Shown here in pieces: positions 27,979 to 36,751 of a stretch of 64,000 bases of DNA (position 1 is its first letter; each line of letters starts with the position of its first letter). Source of the DNA: Variovorax sp. J22P240 (lineage in GTDB: Bacteria > Pseudomonadota > Gammaproteobacteria > Burkholderiales > Burkholderiaceae_C). The stretch is taken from contig NZ_JASZYR010000001.1 in NCBI RefSeq assembly GCF_030316855.1, positions 806,001-870,000 of the forward strand, read 5' to 3'. The notes beneath the pieces are model-generated. The model was not told the origin of the DNA. It was given only the letters and a program-made list of their open reading frames with translations, and ran no database searches. A program made the translations under genes and the position numbers.

Positions 27979-28566
27979 CTAGGTGCTTTCGCGCGGCTTC
28001 AGCGTGGTGAAGTCGAGATACGCCGTGGCCTCGAAGCTCGATTCGGAATCCTCCCTTGGCGGAGTTGCCGGTTCGGCGAAGTCCATGAAGTCCGTCGGAG
28101 CGAACGCGACATCGCGCCGGACCGGGACCAGGGCTTGTGCATGCCGCTCTTTCGCACTCGCGCGCAGCCGGGCCAGATCTGCCCGCACCTCTTCCAGCGT
28201 TCTCATGGGCTTGACCGTCGCAGGCGCCTCTTCGGGCTCGGGCTGCACGACCGCTTGCACGACTTCTCGGACGGGCTGAGGCGGCGAGACGACGGGCGCC
28301 GGCGCTTCGGTCTTGATCGGCAGCGGCGGGAGAGGACTGCGCTCCTTGACCTGTTCCACGGGAGCGACAAAGACAGCAGGCTGCTTGAACACCGGAGCGA
28401 CCGGCGCTGGCGATCGGAACGGCTCCCTGGCCACAGGGTGTGCCGCCGGACGATGGCCCGATGCGACGACGCGTGGCGTCGAACGTGATGGCACGCGCTT
28501 TCTGGGTCCGCCACGAAGGCCACTCAGGAATCGAAGGAACGTTCTAACCCAGCGAGAAGTTTCCAT
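27979..28566 (-). CDS. hypothetical proline-rich protein
   Basis: 195-aa protein not assigned to a family. A basic N-terminus (METSRWVRTFLRFLSGLRGG) could associate with the membrane. Residues 50-125 are a Pro/Val-rich disordered stretch, then a short helical region MRTLEEVRADLARLRASAKE and an acidic tail. Pro-rich spacers with a helix occur in envelope proteins, but no function is proposed. It ends 5 bases from the convergent GntR gene and has its own upstream region with an inverted repeat (28616-28632). Confidence 0.65.
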   Translation of the reverse strand: METSRWVRTFLRFLSGLRGGPRKRVPSRSTPRVVASGHRPAAHPVAREPFRSPAPVAPVFKQPAVFVAPVEQVKERSPLPPLPIKTEAPAPVVSPPQPVREVVQAVVQPEPEEAPATVKPMRTLEEVRADLARLRASAKERHAQALVPVRRDVAFAPTDFMDFAEPATPPREDSESSFEATAYLDFTTLKPREST

Positions 28567-28615
28567 GACGCGCGAGACCCAAAAAGTTTGGCGCGATTGT
28601 TAAACACCGTTACGT

Positions 28616-28632
28616 GTAATCGAATGGATTAC
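28616..28632. repeat. short inverted repeat GTAATC-N5-GATTAC
   Basis: Perfect 6-base arms (28616-28621 and 28627-28632) around a 5-base spacer, in an AT-richer stretch 50 bases upstream of the proline-rich protein gene. Size and position fit a dimeric regulator site. Short palindromes of this length arise by chance, so confidence is low. Confidence 0.25.
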
Positions 28633-28807
28633 TTTTCGCCGGGTTGGCGAATTTGCGCACAAATACACGAAGCTCTGTGGAGTCGAGGCTCCACGCCAAG
28701 GTGTCGCGGCGACCGACGCCTGCGGCCAAGCCGGCCGAGAAAGCGGCAGACCCAGCGTGATTTTCGGGTAGCGGTCGGCCGCCGCGACGCGTCACAATCT
28801 GTTCAAC

Positions 28808-29065
28808 ATGACACAGATGCCCCACCCCGACGACCTGACTGACGACGAACTCGCCGAGCATGCCCATGCTTGGCGCCGTCAGGCACTGCGAGGTGATCGC
28901 AGTGCCCGGGCCCCGGCGCATGCCTACGAAACCGCGCTGCGGGAGCGTGTCCGCGCATCGGTTGCCGCGGACTTGATCGCCAGCGCTTCGAACGTCCAGT
29001 CCGAAACCAAGCGCCCGTGGTGGCGCAAGTTCTGGCCGTCGCAAGGCGGCAGCGCTTCCGTCTGA
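28808..29065 (+). CDS. small hypothetical protein
   Basis: 85-aa protein with no signal peptide. It starts with an acidic region (DDLTDDELAEHAHAWRRQAL), continues with a helix rich in Arg/Ala (YETALRERVRASVAADLI) and ends with a Trp/Lys cluster RPWWRKFWPSQ. I recall similar short proteins in Comamonadaceae but no function. It converges with the OmpA-like gene (26 bases between stops). Confidence 0.6.
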   Translation: MTQMPHPDDLTDDELAEHAHAWRRQALRGDRSARAPAHAYETALRERVRASVAADLIASASNVQSETKRPWWRKFWPSQGGSASV

Positions 29066-29091
29066 CGGTCGCGCCTGCCCCGGCGACCGGA

Positions 29092-30300
29092 TCAGCTGCA
29101 GGCGACGATCTTGAATTCGACCCGGCGGTCCAGCGCGTCGACCGCGTCGTCGGTGCCGCTGCCGATGATGTTCTCGCGAAAGCCCCTTCCGCTCGGCGTC
29201 GTGCGGTCGCTGAGCACGGTCGATTCATCGATCAGGCGCTGGCGGATGTAGCGGGCACGCTGCAACGACAGCTGATCGTTGTACGCGACTGGCCCCGTGT
29301 GACTGGTATGGCCGACGATGTCCATGCAGACCTTCGCATCGGCGCTGGCCCTGGCGATCTCGCGCAGCCACATCGTGTAAGGCCCGCTGATCCTGGTTTC
29401 CGACCAGAACGTCGTGGCGTTCGGATTGAACAGGAACTTCACTCCCAACTGCTGGTTGGCGATGCCATAGGCGACGATCTTGCCGAAGGCGTCCTCAGCC
29501 TCCGCTGTGCGCCCGAGCTTCACCGAACTCAGATAGATGCCGTTCAGCACACGCAACTGTTCGCCGGTCGGCCCGCCGCCCGCAGCGCTGTACTGCGCCA
29601 GCGCGTCCTGGTAGCGCTGGGCGTTGTAGTGCGCCGTCCCCTCCTTGATCGCGGGCGCGGCCGCGAGACGCTCGAGGTAGTACGCATCCGCATGCTGGCC
29701 CGGCGGGGTCGCGGTGGTGCGCACGTAGCCTTCGATCACCCGGTCCTTGGTGGGCACGGGCGTGTCGCGGTAGTACGGCAGCGGCGTGTGATCCAGGCCC
29801 TCGTCGCGCGCCACGGCCGACGACTGGGCGACGACGGTGCCGCTGGCCAGTTCCGTCAGCGCGAGGTTGATCTGCAACGGACTGCGCGGTTCATCGACGG
29901 ACAGGCGGGTCATCGTGCCCGTCAGCAAGTAGCGGGCCTTAGCCAGGTTCGCGCTGTCGAATGGCATGATTTCCATCGTCTCGAACTTGGCGTTCAACCG
30001 TTCCGTCACCCGGTCCTGCAACATCTGGGTTGCAGCGGTCTGCTGTGCGCTTCCGGCATCGACCATCGGGTCGAGCACCACGCTTCGCTTCGATCCCATC
30101 TTGGCGAGAAAAGCCGGACCTTTCTGCGTCTGCTTGACCAGGCCGTCGGTCGCCTGCGCCACGGCCTGGTCGAAGGGAAGTTCGGTCTTCGATGAACTGG
30201 CGACGGGTGGTGCTGCGCAGCCTGACAGTCCCAGCATGAGCGACAGAACGCCCGTCAGGGATGCGGCTTGCAGCCAGCGAGCGAAGGTCGTGGTCATCAT
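29092..30300 (-). CDS. OmpA-family lipoprotein
   Basis: 402-aa outer-membrane-anchored lipoprotein: signal LSLMLGLSGC with lipidated Cys28, a long N-terminal domain with a YLLTGTMTRL strand (curli-assembly-like repeat of unknown role), a tetratricopeptide-like helical section around residues 210-270 (AHYNAQRYQDALAQYSAA), and a C-terminal OmpA peptidoglycan-binding domain (about 290-400: VCMDIVGHTSHTG, SLQRARYIRQRL, RRVEFKIVAC). Its ATG overlaps the kinase stop by 4 bases (ATGA), so the pair is co-translated. It may couple cell-wall state to kinase signalling; that is inference. Confidence 0.92.
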   Translation of the reverse strand: MMTTTFARWLQAASLTGVLSLMLGLSGCAAPPVASSSKTELPFDQAVAQATDGLVKQTQKGPAFLAKMGSKRSVVLDPMVDAGSAQQTAATQMLQDRVTERLNAKFETMEIMPFDSANLAKARYLLTGTMTRLSVDEPRSPLQINLALTELASGTVVAQSSAVARDEGLDHTPLPYYRDTPVPTKDRVIEGYVRTTATPPGQHADAYYLERLAAAPAIKEGTAHYNAQRYQDALAQYSAAGGGPTGEQLRVLNGIYLSSVKLGRTAEAEDAFGKIVAYGIANQQLGVKFLFNPNATTFWSETRISGPYTMWLREIARASADAKVCMDIVGHTSHTGPVAYNDQLSLQRARYIRQRLIDESTVLSDRTTPSGRGFRENIIGSGTDDAVDALDRRVEFKIVACS

Positions 30301-32246
30301 TCACACCCCTTTCTCAAGATAGCCGCCTCTTCCGCCGTGACGGGTCCCAGCGAGGCGCGTTGAAGAATGTCGGTGCACTTGTTGTGGACCTGCGGGATCT
30401 CAGGCGACACCATCTGTACGACGGCGGGACTCACCGGCTGAGCCGGTTGCTCTGCCGCTGGAATGCGCGCTTCGCGGCGGGTCTGGCGGACAGGTTCGAC
30501 GGGCGCACGCGCGACGGGCCTGCGAGCCGGTGCGGGTGCCCGTACTTGGGGCGTCTTTGTTTCGCTTCGCGGCGATGGTGGTTCGACGGCCGCGGCGAGG
30601 TCGGAATCAGTCAGCGGGGATGTCGGCGCTGCAACGACGGGTTCCACGGTTGGCACTGGCGCGTCGGGTCCCGGGACGACGGGCGCCCGAGACGGCGCAG
30701 GCAACGCAAGCGCCTCGGTCGCCGACATGGGCTCAGGCTCCGGGGCCCGGGCCGGCGCCGCAGCAGGCCTTGGGATCGCGGCCACGGTCGGTGCGGGTGG
30801 AGGGATCGGGTCCGGCACGGATGTGCCGGGCAAGGGTGTACGCGCCGCCGTCGGCGAAGGGGCACGATCGATGTAGCCGAACACCACCAATCCGACGCAC
30901 AAGACCGCGGCAGCCAGCGCAGCGATCTTGATCCGGCTGTTTCGCCTTTGCGCTGCACTCGGCGCCATGTGCAGCGGCGGCCAGTTGGAAACGGGAGGCC
31001 GGAAATGGGGTGCCGAAATCTCGAGCGGTGGCAGCGCAACATCGGCGGCTTCTTCCGAATCCCGCGCGTCGGAATCGCTCTCGTCGGCGGCGAGCGGGAC
31101 TGTGCGCTCGGGCGCCGGCTCCATCGGCGGTTCCGCGAAGATGTCATCCATGCCCTCGTCGCCCGGCATGGTCGGCTCGGACGGCACCTCTACAACCAAG
31201 GGCGCAGGGGCCGCACCGCACGGCACATCCGACCGCCGCACCGCACGCAGAAGATCCAGGTCCTGGAGTTGCTGGCCACAACTCAACATGGTCCAGAACT
31301 CGGCCGCGCTTTGGGGCCGGTTGCGGGGGTGCAGCGCCAGAGCGGCATCGATGGCGGCCAGGAACGGCTCGCTGTAGCGGCCACGTGCCAACTCGGAAAG
31401 CGGCTTCAACCGATCGTCCATCAGGCGTTCGATTGACGGCGGCGGCGGTTGCCCGACGATGGCCGAGTAGACGACGCTGGCGAGCGCGTACAGATCAGTC
31501 CAGGCGCCTTGCTTCATCGAAGCGACTTCGCCGTACTGCTCGATCGGCGCGAAGCCGGGCTTGAACACCACCGTCGGCGAGGGCCCGACGCCCTCGATCA
31601 CCCTCCGCGCCGCGCCGAAATCGAGCAGCACGGGGCCGTGATCGGTGAGCAGGATGTTGTCCGGAGCGATGTCGCGATGGAAGCAACTCGCAGCGTGCAT
31701 GGTGCCGAGCGCATCCAGCAGCGGATGCAACCAGCCGCAAAGCTCCGCTTCGTCGGGCGCCCTGCCGAGTTCCGCCAGCGCACGCGCGAGGGTCGGCCCC
31801 TCGTAGTACGGCATGGCCATGTAGGCCGTGCCGTTGCCTTCCCAGAAATGCAGCACCCTAACGAGCGAAGGATGGTCGAAGCGGGCCAGGATCCGAGCCT
31901 CGTTGAGGAAGCTGCGCATGCCGAGGCAGAAGTCGTCCTTGTGGCGCTGCGACTTGACCACGACCGCCGGCGACACGCTGGCGCGCGAGGCCAGGATGGC
32001 CGGCAGGTATTCCTTGATCGCGACGTGTTGCTCCAGCGAATGGTCCCAGGCCAGGTAGACGATGCCGAACCCGCCTTCGCCGATGGGCCCGACGATCTCG
32101 TAGTCCTGCAGCCGCATGCCTTCGGGCAAGGAATGTGCGCTGCCCTGAGTGATGTCGGCCCACTCCAGCGCCAGTTTTTCATGTGCGCCTCGTCCCGTCA
32201 CCGAGCCCGGCACGGTGCGCGTATCGGATGAAATGACAGGGCTCAT
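30297..32246 (-). CDS. membrane-anchored Hanks-type Ser/Thr protein kinase
   Basis: 649-aa kinase with all catalytic motifs: glycine loop GEGGFG (56-61), Lys78 in HVAIKEY, Glu116 in the C-helix, HRDIAPDN (190-197) and D209-F-G. After the kinase domain (50-310) comes an acidic disordered stretch, one membrane helix (about 428-446, LAAAVLCVGLVVFGY) and a Pro/Ala-rich periplasmic tail with a C-terminal segment holding two Cys (NKCTDILQ, LRKGCE). It lacks PASTA repeats, unlike cell-wall-sensing kinases of Gram-positives. It is coupled to the OmpA-like gene by a 4-base overlap; FHA proteins at 33968-34348 and 19581-20003 are candidate readers of its phosphorylation. No type VI secretion genes are in the window, although such kinases often belong there. 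Confidence 0.93.
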   Translation of the reverse strand: MSPVISSDTRTVPGSVTGRGAHEKLALEWADITQGSAHSLPEGMRLQDYEIVGPIGEGGFGIVYLAWDHSLEQHVAIKEYLPAILASRASVSPAVVVKSQRHKDDFCLGMRSFLNEARILARFDHPSLVRVLHFWEGNGTAYMAMPYYEGPTLARALAELGRAPDEAELCGWLHPLLDALGTMHAASCFHRDIAPDNILLTDHGPVLLDFGAARRVIEGVGPSPTVVFKPGFAPIEQYGEVASMKQGAWTDLYALASVVYSAIVGQPPPPSIERLMDDRLKPLSELARGRYSEPFLAAIDAALALHPRNRPQSAAEFWTMLSCGQQLQDLDLLRAVRRSDVPCGAAPAPLVVEVPSEPTMPGDEGMDDIFAEPPMEPAPERTVPLAADESDSDARDSEEAADVALPPLEISAPHFRPPVSNWPPLHMAPSAAQRRNSRIKIAALAAAVLCVGLVVFGYIDRAPSPTAARTPLPGTSVPDPIPPPAPTVAAIPRPAAAPARAPEPEPMSATEALALPAPSRAPVVPGPDAPVPTVEPVVAAPTSPLTDSDLAAAVEPPSPRSETKTPQVRAPAPARRPVARAPVEPVRQTRREARIPAAEQPAQPVSPAVVQMVSPEIPQVHNKCTDILQRASLGPVTAEEAAILRKGCE

Positions 32247-32499
32247 TGAATTTCAGCGGGCGTCTTGCGAACGCTTGCCCGATTTCCAAGCCATGCACAG
32301 CACGATGCGAACCAGCAATGAGATCACGTCAGATCCTCTCTGTCGTGACGGCGACTCTACTGCGCGCGAAGTGAGGAAACATTCACCAGAAGCACTAGCC
32401 GAACGGACGCTCCGCCTGCCCGTGTTCCGCGAGGCCCGGCCATATGCGGTATGGAAGGAAATTGCCGGCCTCGCCCCCGGCCGCCGAGCGACGCGCGAA

Positions 32500-33123
32500 C
32501 TAGCTGGGTCTGTGCGTCGAATCGGCTGTCGAGCCGCCCGAACGGACCCAATAGAACTGCTTGCGCTCCGTCATCTCGGCAACGCGCACGCGCCGTCCGG
32601 GCGCGGTGCGGATCTCGCCGTCGGCCGCGCAATACAGCGGCACCCCTTCCGGCGTGGAGCGATGGGCGCGCAAGAGCGCGTTCAACCGGACCCTGACGCT
32701 TTCGCGGGCTGGATTGCTGGAGTGGAGCACGAGCACTTCCCGGGTCGCGATGACGCGGGTGCGCTGCGGCTGGACCTCGTCGGTCGGCGACTTCCCCACG
32801 CCGACGCATGCCCACACCGCATCGACGTCCAGCGCCATCATCACTGCGTCAGGGGTTTCGAAGCCGCGCAGGGACGCACTGTTCGCCGCGGCGAGGCAGC
32901 CAGTCAAGTTGGGCGTGAGGTCGAAGCGGACTGAAGCGAACACGTCGTCGACCGAACGAGGGACTTCGACAACGATGTTTCGAATCGCGCCGGTCGCCGT
33001 CGCAACTTCATGGGCACGCTTGGCGCGTCGCCGGGCCCTCACGTGCGCGACGGCCGCAAACCCTGCCACGGGCGCGGCGGCGGCCATCACCTTGATTGCC
33101 AGCAGGCCATCACCCGAGAACAT
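32500..33123 (-). CDS. hypothetical membrane-associated protein
   Basis: 207-aa protein, family not recognised. The ATG at 33123 has a strong GGAGG box 7 bases upstream. A short hydrophobic N-terminus (LLAIKVMAAAAPVAGFAAVAHV) is followed by an Arg/Lys cluster, suggesting a membrane anchor with the body inside. The body has strands such as NIVVEVPRSVDDVFASVRFD and DAVWACVGVGKS. It precedes the kinase gene on the same strand, with 253 bases between. Confidence 0.7.
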   Translation of the reverse strand: MFSGDGLLAIKVMAAAAPVAGFAAVAHVRARRRAKRAHEVATATGAIRNIVVEVPRSVDDVFASVRFDLTPNLTGCLAAANSASLRGFETPDAVMMALDVDAVWACVGVGKSPTDEVQPQRTRVIATREVLVLHSSNPARESVRVRLNALLRAHRSTPEGVPLYCAADGEIRTAPGRRVRVAEMTERKQFYWVRSGGSTADSTHRPS

Positions 33124-33315
33124 CAAAAGGCCTCCAGGAGGCAGACGTGATCTGGGGCAATGTGTGGAAGCAGGGAATTCATACGGAGGCGTTGGGTTCC
33201 AGCACTCAAGGGCCGGGACTTGTAACAGCGAGGATACCTTCGACAGAGCGCGTGACGACCGCGTCATGGGCTGCCTTCGCTCATCGCACCGGCATTAATT
33301 CACGGGGGCGAACCC

Positions 33316-33951
33316 TCACGCAACAACGACGATCGGGAAGCTGGCCTTCCATCCGTCCGGTGCACGCTCGAAAGGAACCGTGATCGCCGCGCGATCCTGT
33401 TCTGACAGGTTGCGCCAGAGAAAATCACGCGCATTGCCGGGCGCGCCCGCCACATAGAGCTGGGTGGTGAGCAACTCGCGCGGACCGAGTTTGACCTTCA
33501 CGTGGATGTGCGGCGTGCGACCCGTGTAAGGCACGGGGCGGATGGTGCGAAACCGATACCGTCCCTGCGCATCGACGGCGATCCGGCCGAAACCCTGAAA
33601 GGCCCGGTCGGCTCGGTCGCCGTCGCCCGGATGGTGGTAATGCCCGGCCTGATCGCACTGCCAGATCTCCACGAACGCTCCGGTCAGCGGTTTTCCGTCG
33701 AGATCCGCGACACTGCCTTCGACCCAGGTCGGCTCACCCGCCGCGTAGTTCAGTGCGCCGTTGCGTAGCAAATCGTTGTCCGTGTCGCCTGGCAGGGTCA
33801 CGGGGTAGAACGGACCTTCCGTTTGCGACGGCGTTGCGCGCCGTGCTGCCTGCGGCTGCGCGCGAGCGCTCAGCCAGAAGGTCGGCAATGCCACCAGCGC
33901 CGCCGCAACGGAGCGTCGGGGAAGACCCACAGTGCTGCGCGGTGTGTTCAT
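33316..33951 (-). CDS. exported intradiol ring-cleavage dioxygenase
   Basis: 211-aa enzyme of the protocatechuate 3,4-dioxygenase/catechol 1,2-dioxygenase superfamily, which opens aromatic diols between the hydroxyls with Fe(III). Probable ligands are Y105 (AGHYHHPG), Y142, H148 and H150 in VPYTGRTPHIHVKV. Unlike most family members it starts with an export signal (LPRRSVAAALVALPTFW, cleavage near SARAQ), Tat-like, so it would act in the periplasm. The catalytic domain is short. It follows the FHA gene by 16 bases on the same strand. Exported intradiol dioxygenases are known but little studied; the substrate is unknown. Confidence 0.9.
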   Translation of the reverse strand: MNTPRSTVGLPRRSVAAALVALPTFWLSARAQPQAARRATPSQTEGPFYPVTLPGDTDNDLLRNGALNYAAGEPTWVEGSVADLDGKPLTGAFVEIWQCDQAGHYHHPGDGDRADRAFQGFGRIAVDAQGRYRFRTIRPVPYTGRTPHIHVKVKLGPRELLTTQLYVAGAPGNARDFLWRNLSEQDRAAITVPFERAPDGWKASFPIVVVA

Positions 33952-33967
33952 TGCAATGGACGGATGT

Positions 33968-34348
33968 TCAGGGCTTCACGCCGAGTTTCAGGAGGTCGAT
34001 GTCCGCCAGCTTGCCCGGAATGGTGACCAGCCGCAATGCCTCGGCCGCCGCAATCGGACCGCTATCGGCCAGGTAGCGGATCTGGTAGCTCCCCAGCTTG
34101 ATTTCGTCACCGTTGTTCAGGGCGATGGATTCCTTGCGTTCGCCATTGACGTAGGTTCCGTTGTGGCTCTGCAGGTCGCGAATGGTCATCGTGCCCCCTA
34201 CCGCCTCGAACACGGCGTGCGATCGGCTCACGAGGGGATTGTCGAGAACGAGGTCGCAGCTGTCCGCGCGACCGATGACGAACGGGGTTCCCGTCACATT
34301 GACTTGCTTGGCCGAGCCATTCTTCTGCAGCACGATCAGTCTTGGCAT
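33968..34348 (-). CDS. FHA domain protein
   Basis: 126-aa protein made almost entirely of one FHA domain (residues 18-95): VIGRADSCDLVL, SRSHAVFE with the phosphothreonine-contacting Ser and His, and LQSHNGTYVNGE. The C-terminus (VTIPGKLADIDLLKLGVKP) is unlike the other FHA protein. It lies between a Ser/Thr kinase region and an intradiol dioxygenase gene, whose start is 16 bases downstream. Likely a cytoplasmic reader of kinase signals. The domain is complete and the length normal for a stand-alone FHA protein. Confidence 0.9.
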   Translation of the reverse strand: MPRLIVLQKNGSAKQVNVTGTPFVIGRADSCDLVLDNPLVSRSHAVFEAVGGTMTIRDLQSHNGTYVNGERKESIALNNGDEIKLGSYQIRYLADSGPIAAAEALRLVTIPGKLADIDLLKLGVKP

Positions 34349-34707
34349 CTTCTATCTTTTCATTCCTGTGCACGCGCACGTAACAGGGAGTGCGCCGAAC
34401 TTCCGGAGTATGCCGGTTGGTGGTGCCATGCCCCCATTGGAGAGATTTTCGATTGCGGGATGACCACGTACCTTGTAGGTCATGCAACCAACCCTCACGC
34501 TCGCGGGCAGATTCCGCATGTCGTTCGCGCCAACCCGCACGTTTCAGCCTGCTGCGGTGCCCTGTAGCACGCCCGATGAACCGCTTCTGGTGTTGCGCGG
34601 CGTGTCCGTAAGGGAAACGATTCGATCGCGAGCGGCCAAGGTGATCGCCGTGACAGCGATGCATTTCGACGTGCGGCGCCGCTAGGCTGTGATGCTGGCG
34701 ACGTTCG
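34349..34707. other. 359-base stretch without a supported gene
   Basis: Between the FHA gene start and the next gene's stop. One plus-strand frame at 34482-34685 (67 codons) is open but has no convincing ribosome site and a sequence unlike known families. A minus-strand frame at 34352-34540 overlaps it. No hairpin terminator, tRNA or repeat was seen. The region presumably carries the FHA gene promoter; otherwise nothing stands out. Confidence 0.35.
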
Positions 34708-35046
34708 CTAGAGAACCGGGTGGCCGGTGGTGAACATGCACGAGTCGGGATCGGTGGAGGAGTTCGGTCCGCTGGCACCCTCATCCGGCAAAGGGGCCGC
34801 CGTACTTTCCCCGATACCGACGGGGTTCATGGGTTTGCCGAATGGCGCAAGCCCTTGCAGCACGCGCAAAGCCGAAGCGCCCTGAATGAGCGCTTCGGAA
34901 TAATCGGGAAGACCTCGGGTCGAGGAATCGATGGGCCGGTATCCCAGGCACTCCTCGGATTCCGCCTGCACAGCCTCCAACAGGACCCAATGGAATTCAT
35001 TGGGCTCCAGTTCAAGAACAGTCAAGGCCAGATCGCGCCGAACCAT
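34708..35046 (-). CDS. small hypothetical protein
   Basis: 112-aa protein of unknown function, no signal peptide. The start MVRRDLALTVLELEPNEFHW gives a short beta/alpha region; the second half is Gly/Pro/Ser-rich and acidic (SSTDPDSCMF). It sits alone, 142 bases beyond the end of the HtrA gene on the same strand, and has typical codon use. The Variovorax-type genome context suggests a lineage-specific gene. Confidence 0.6.
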   Translation of the reverse strand: MVRRDLALTVLELEPNEFHWVLLEAVQAESEECLGYRPIDSSTRGLPDYSEALIQGASALRVLQGLAPFGKPMNPVGIGESTAAPLPDEGASGPNSSTDPDSCMFTTGHPVL

Positions 35047-35188
35047 GGGATTCCTCTAATTCAGTTGTTTCAACGAATTGTTATCGTCCTGTGAAATTTC
35101 CACCAAGGCACTTTTGCACATGGGGCATCCCCTGCCCCCGCGAACCGGCACTTTGTCTCGATTTGCCGGCTTCGTGGAGGACAGTGGA

Positions 35189-36661
35189 TCAGCCGAGGCG
35201 AACAGGCACGAAGATCTTGTCGCCGTCGCGCTGAATCAGTAGGGCCACGGACTTGTCTGCCTTGGCCACCACTTCGCGCACTTGTTCGATGCTCTTCGCT
35301 GGCGTGCCATTGATAGCCAACAGCACGTCGCCTGGCTGAACCCCGGCCATCGCGGCTGGGCCGCCCACGTCCTGGATCAGCAGGCCGCCGTCGACTGCAG
35401 CTTCGCGCTGTTCCTGCGGCTGCAACGGGCGCAGCGCCAGGCCGAGCTTGCCTTGGCCGGCACCGCTGTCGTTTTTCGCGACGGTGGCCGACTTCTCGGC
35501 CGAATCAGCCAGCTTCGCGGAAATCTCCTCGCGCTGGCCCTGACGCCAGATTTCGAGCGTGATCTTGCTACCAGGCTTCTTCTGGCCGATCAATGCCGGC
35601 AGGTCGCCCGAAGCAACGATCGGCTCGCCGTCGACCTTGCGGATGACGTCGCCCGAGCGCAGGCCGGCTTCATCCGCCGGACCACCCTTTTCCACGTTCG
35701 ACACCAGCGCGCCTTCGGGCTTGTCGAGCTTGAACGAATCGGCAAAGGCCTGATTCACTTCCTGCACAGCGACGCCGAGGCGTGCATGGCTGGCCTTGCC
35801 CGTGGCAACGATCTGGTCCTTCACCTGGATCGCGACGTCGATCGGAATGGCGAACGACACGCCCTGATAGCCGCCGCTGCGACTGTAGATCTGCGAATTG
35901 ATGCCCACCACTTCGCCGCGCGTATTGATCAGCGGGCCGCCGGAGTTACCGGGGTTCACCGCCACGTCGGTCTGAATGAAAGGCACATAGCTGTCATCGG
36001 GCAAGGTTCGGCCCTTGGCGCTGACGACACCAGCAGTCACGGTGTTCTCGAAGCCGAACGGCGAACCGATCGCGAGCACCCATTCGCCCACCTTGAGGTC
36101 CTTGGTGTTTCCGACCGACAGGGTCGGCAGATTCTTGGCGTCGATCTTGAGGACGGCAACGTCGGTCTTGGTGTCCGAACCCAGCACCTTGGCGCGGAAC
36201 TCACGACGATCGGTCAGCTTGACGGTGACTTCCTTGGCGTCCTTCACCACGTGGGCGTTGGTCAGGATGATCCCGTCAGCGCTGACGATGAAGCCGGAGC
36301 CCTGTCCGCGCACCGGCGTCTCGCGCTGCGGTTGTTGTCCGCGCGGGCCGCCCTGGCCTTGGAAGCGGCGGAAGAACTCGTACATGGGGTCATTGGGATC
36401 CATGCCCTGGGGGCCCTCGGCACCTGCCGTCTTCGTCGTGCCGGTCACGCTGATGTTGACCACCGCAGGGGCATGGCGCGCCGTGATGGTCGAAAAGTCG
36501 GGCATGGAAACCTGCGGCCCAGCGGCGGGAGCCGTTGCGGCCGGAGACGGCGAGGCCACGGCATTGGCGCTGGTATAGGCACCGGTAGCCACGGCGCCGA
36601 TCACGCCGGCGGCCGCCAGCGAAAGGACGAGCGCACGGGGCGTGGACAAATTGTTTTTCAT
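35189..36661 (-). CDS. Do-family serine protease/chaperone (HtrA, DegQ-like)
   Basis: 490-aa periplasmic quality-control protease. After an N-terminal membrane/signal segment (LVLSLAAAGVIGAVATGAY) the protease domain has H137 (NAHVV), D167 (KTDVAV) and S240 in GNSGGPL; PDZ domains are at about 290-380 and 405-490. A Gln/Gly/Arg-rich loop (about 100-120) resembles the DegP Q-linker. Domains are complete. It is third in an apparent operon: response regulator, sensor kinase, protease (90 bases after the kinase gene), so envelope stress sensed by the kinase could raise the protease. Confidence 0.93.
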   Translation of the reverse strand: MKNNLSTPRALVLSLAAAGVIGAVATGAYTSANAVASPSPAATAPAAGPQVSMPDFSTITARHAPAVVNISVTGTTKTAGAEGPQGMDPNDPMYEFFRRFQGQGGPRGQQPQRETPVRGQGSGFIVSADGIILTNAHVVKDAKEVTVKLTDRREFRAKVLGSDTKTDVAVLKIDAKNLPTLSVGNTKDLKVGEWVLAIGSPFGFENTVTAGVVSAKGRTLPDDSYVPFIQTDVAVNPGNSGGPLINTRGEVVGINSQIYSRSGGYQGVSFAIPIDVAIQVKDQIVATGKASHARLGVAVQEVNQAFADSFKLDKPEGALVSNVEKGGPADEAGLRSGDVIRKVDGEPIVASGDLPALIGQKKPGSKITLEIWRQGQREEISAKLADSAEKSATVAKNDSGAGQGKLGLALRPLQPQEQREAAVDGGLLIQDVGGPAAMAGVQPGDVLLAINGTPAKSIEQVREVVAKADKSVALLIQRDGDKIFVPVRLG

Positions 36662-36751
36662 CTGGAATCCTTCCGAGGTTTTGAGAGAGTCAACGGAAGG
36701 AATGTCGGGCCAGACGCTTAAGCGCGCCTTAAACAGGCAGGAGCGCCGCGC

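Noticed and set aside
19581..34348. Type VI secretion locus, suggested by kinase, FHA and OmpA-like proteins
   Set aside because: None of the core secretion genes (TssB, TssC, ClpV, VgrG, Hcp) is present in the window.
34482..34685. 67-codon plus-strand frame
   Set aside because: No ribosome site, no family likeness and overlapping frames on the other strand; kept only in the description of the gap.
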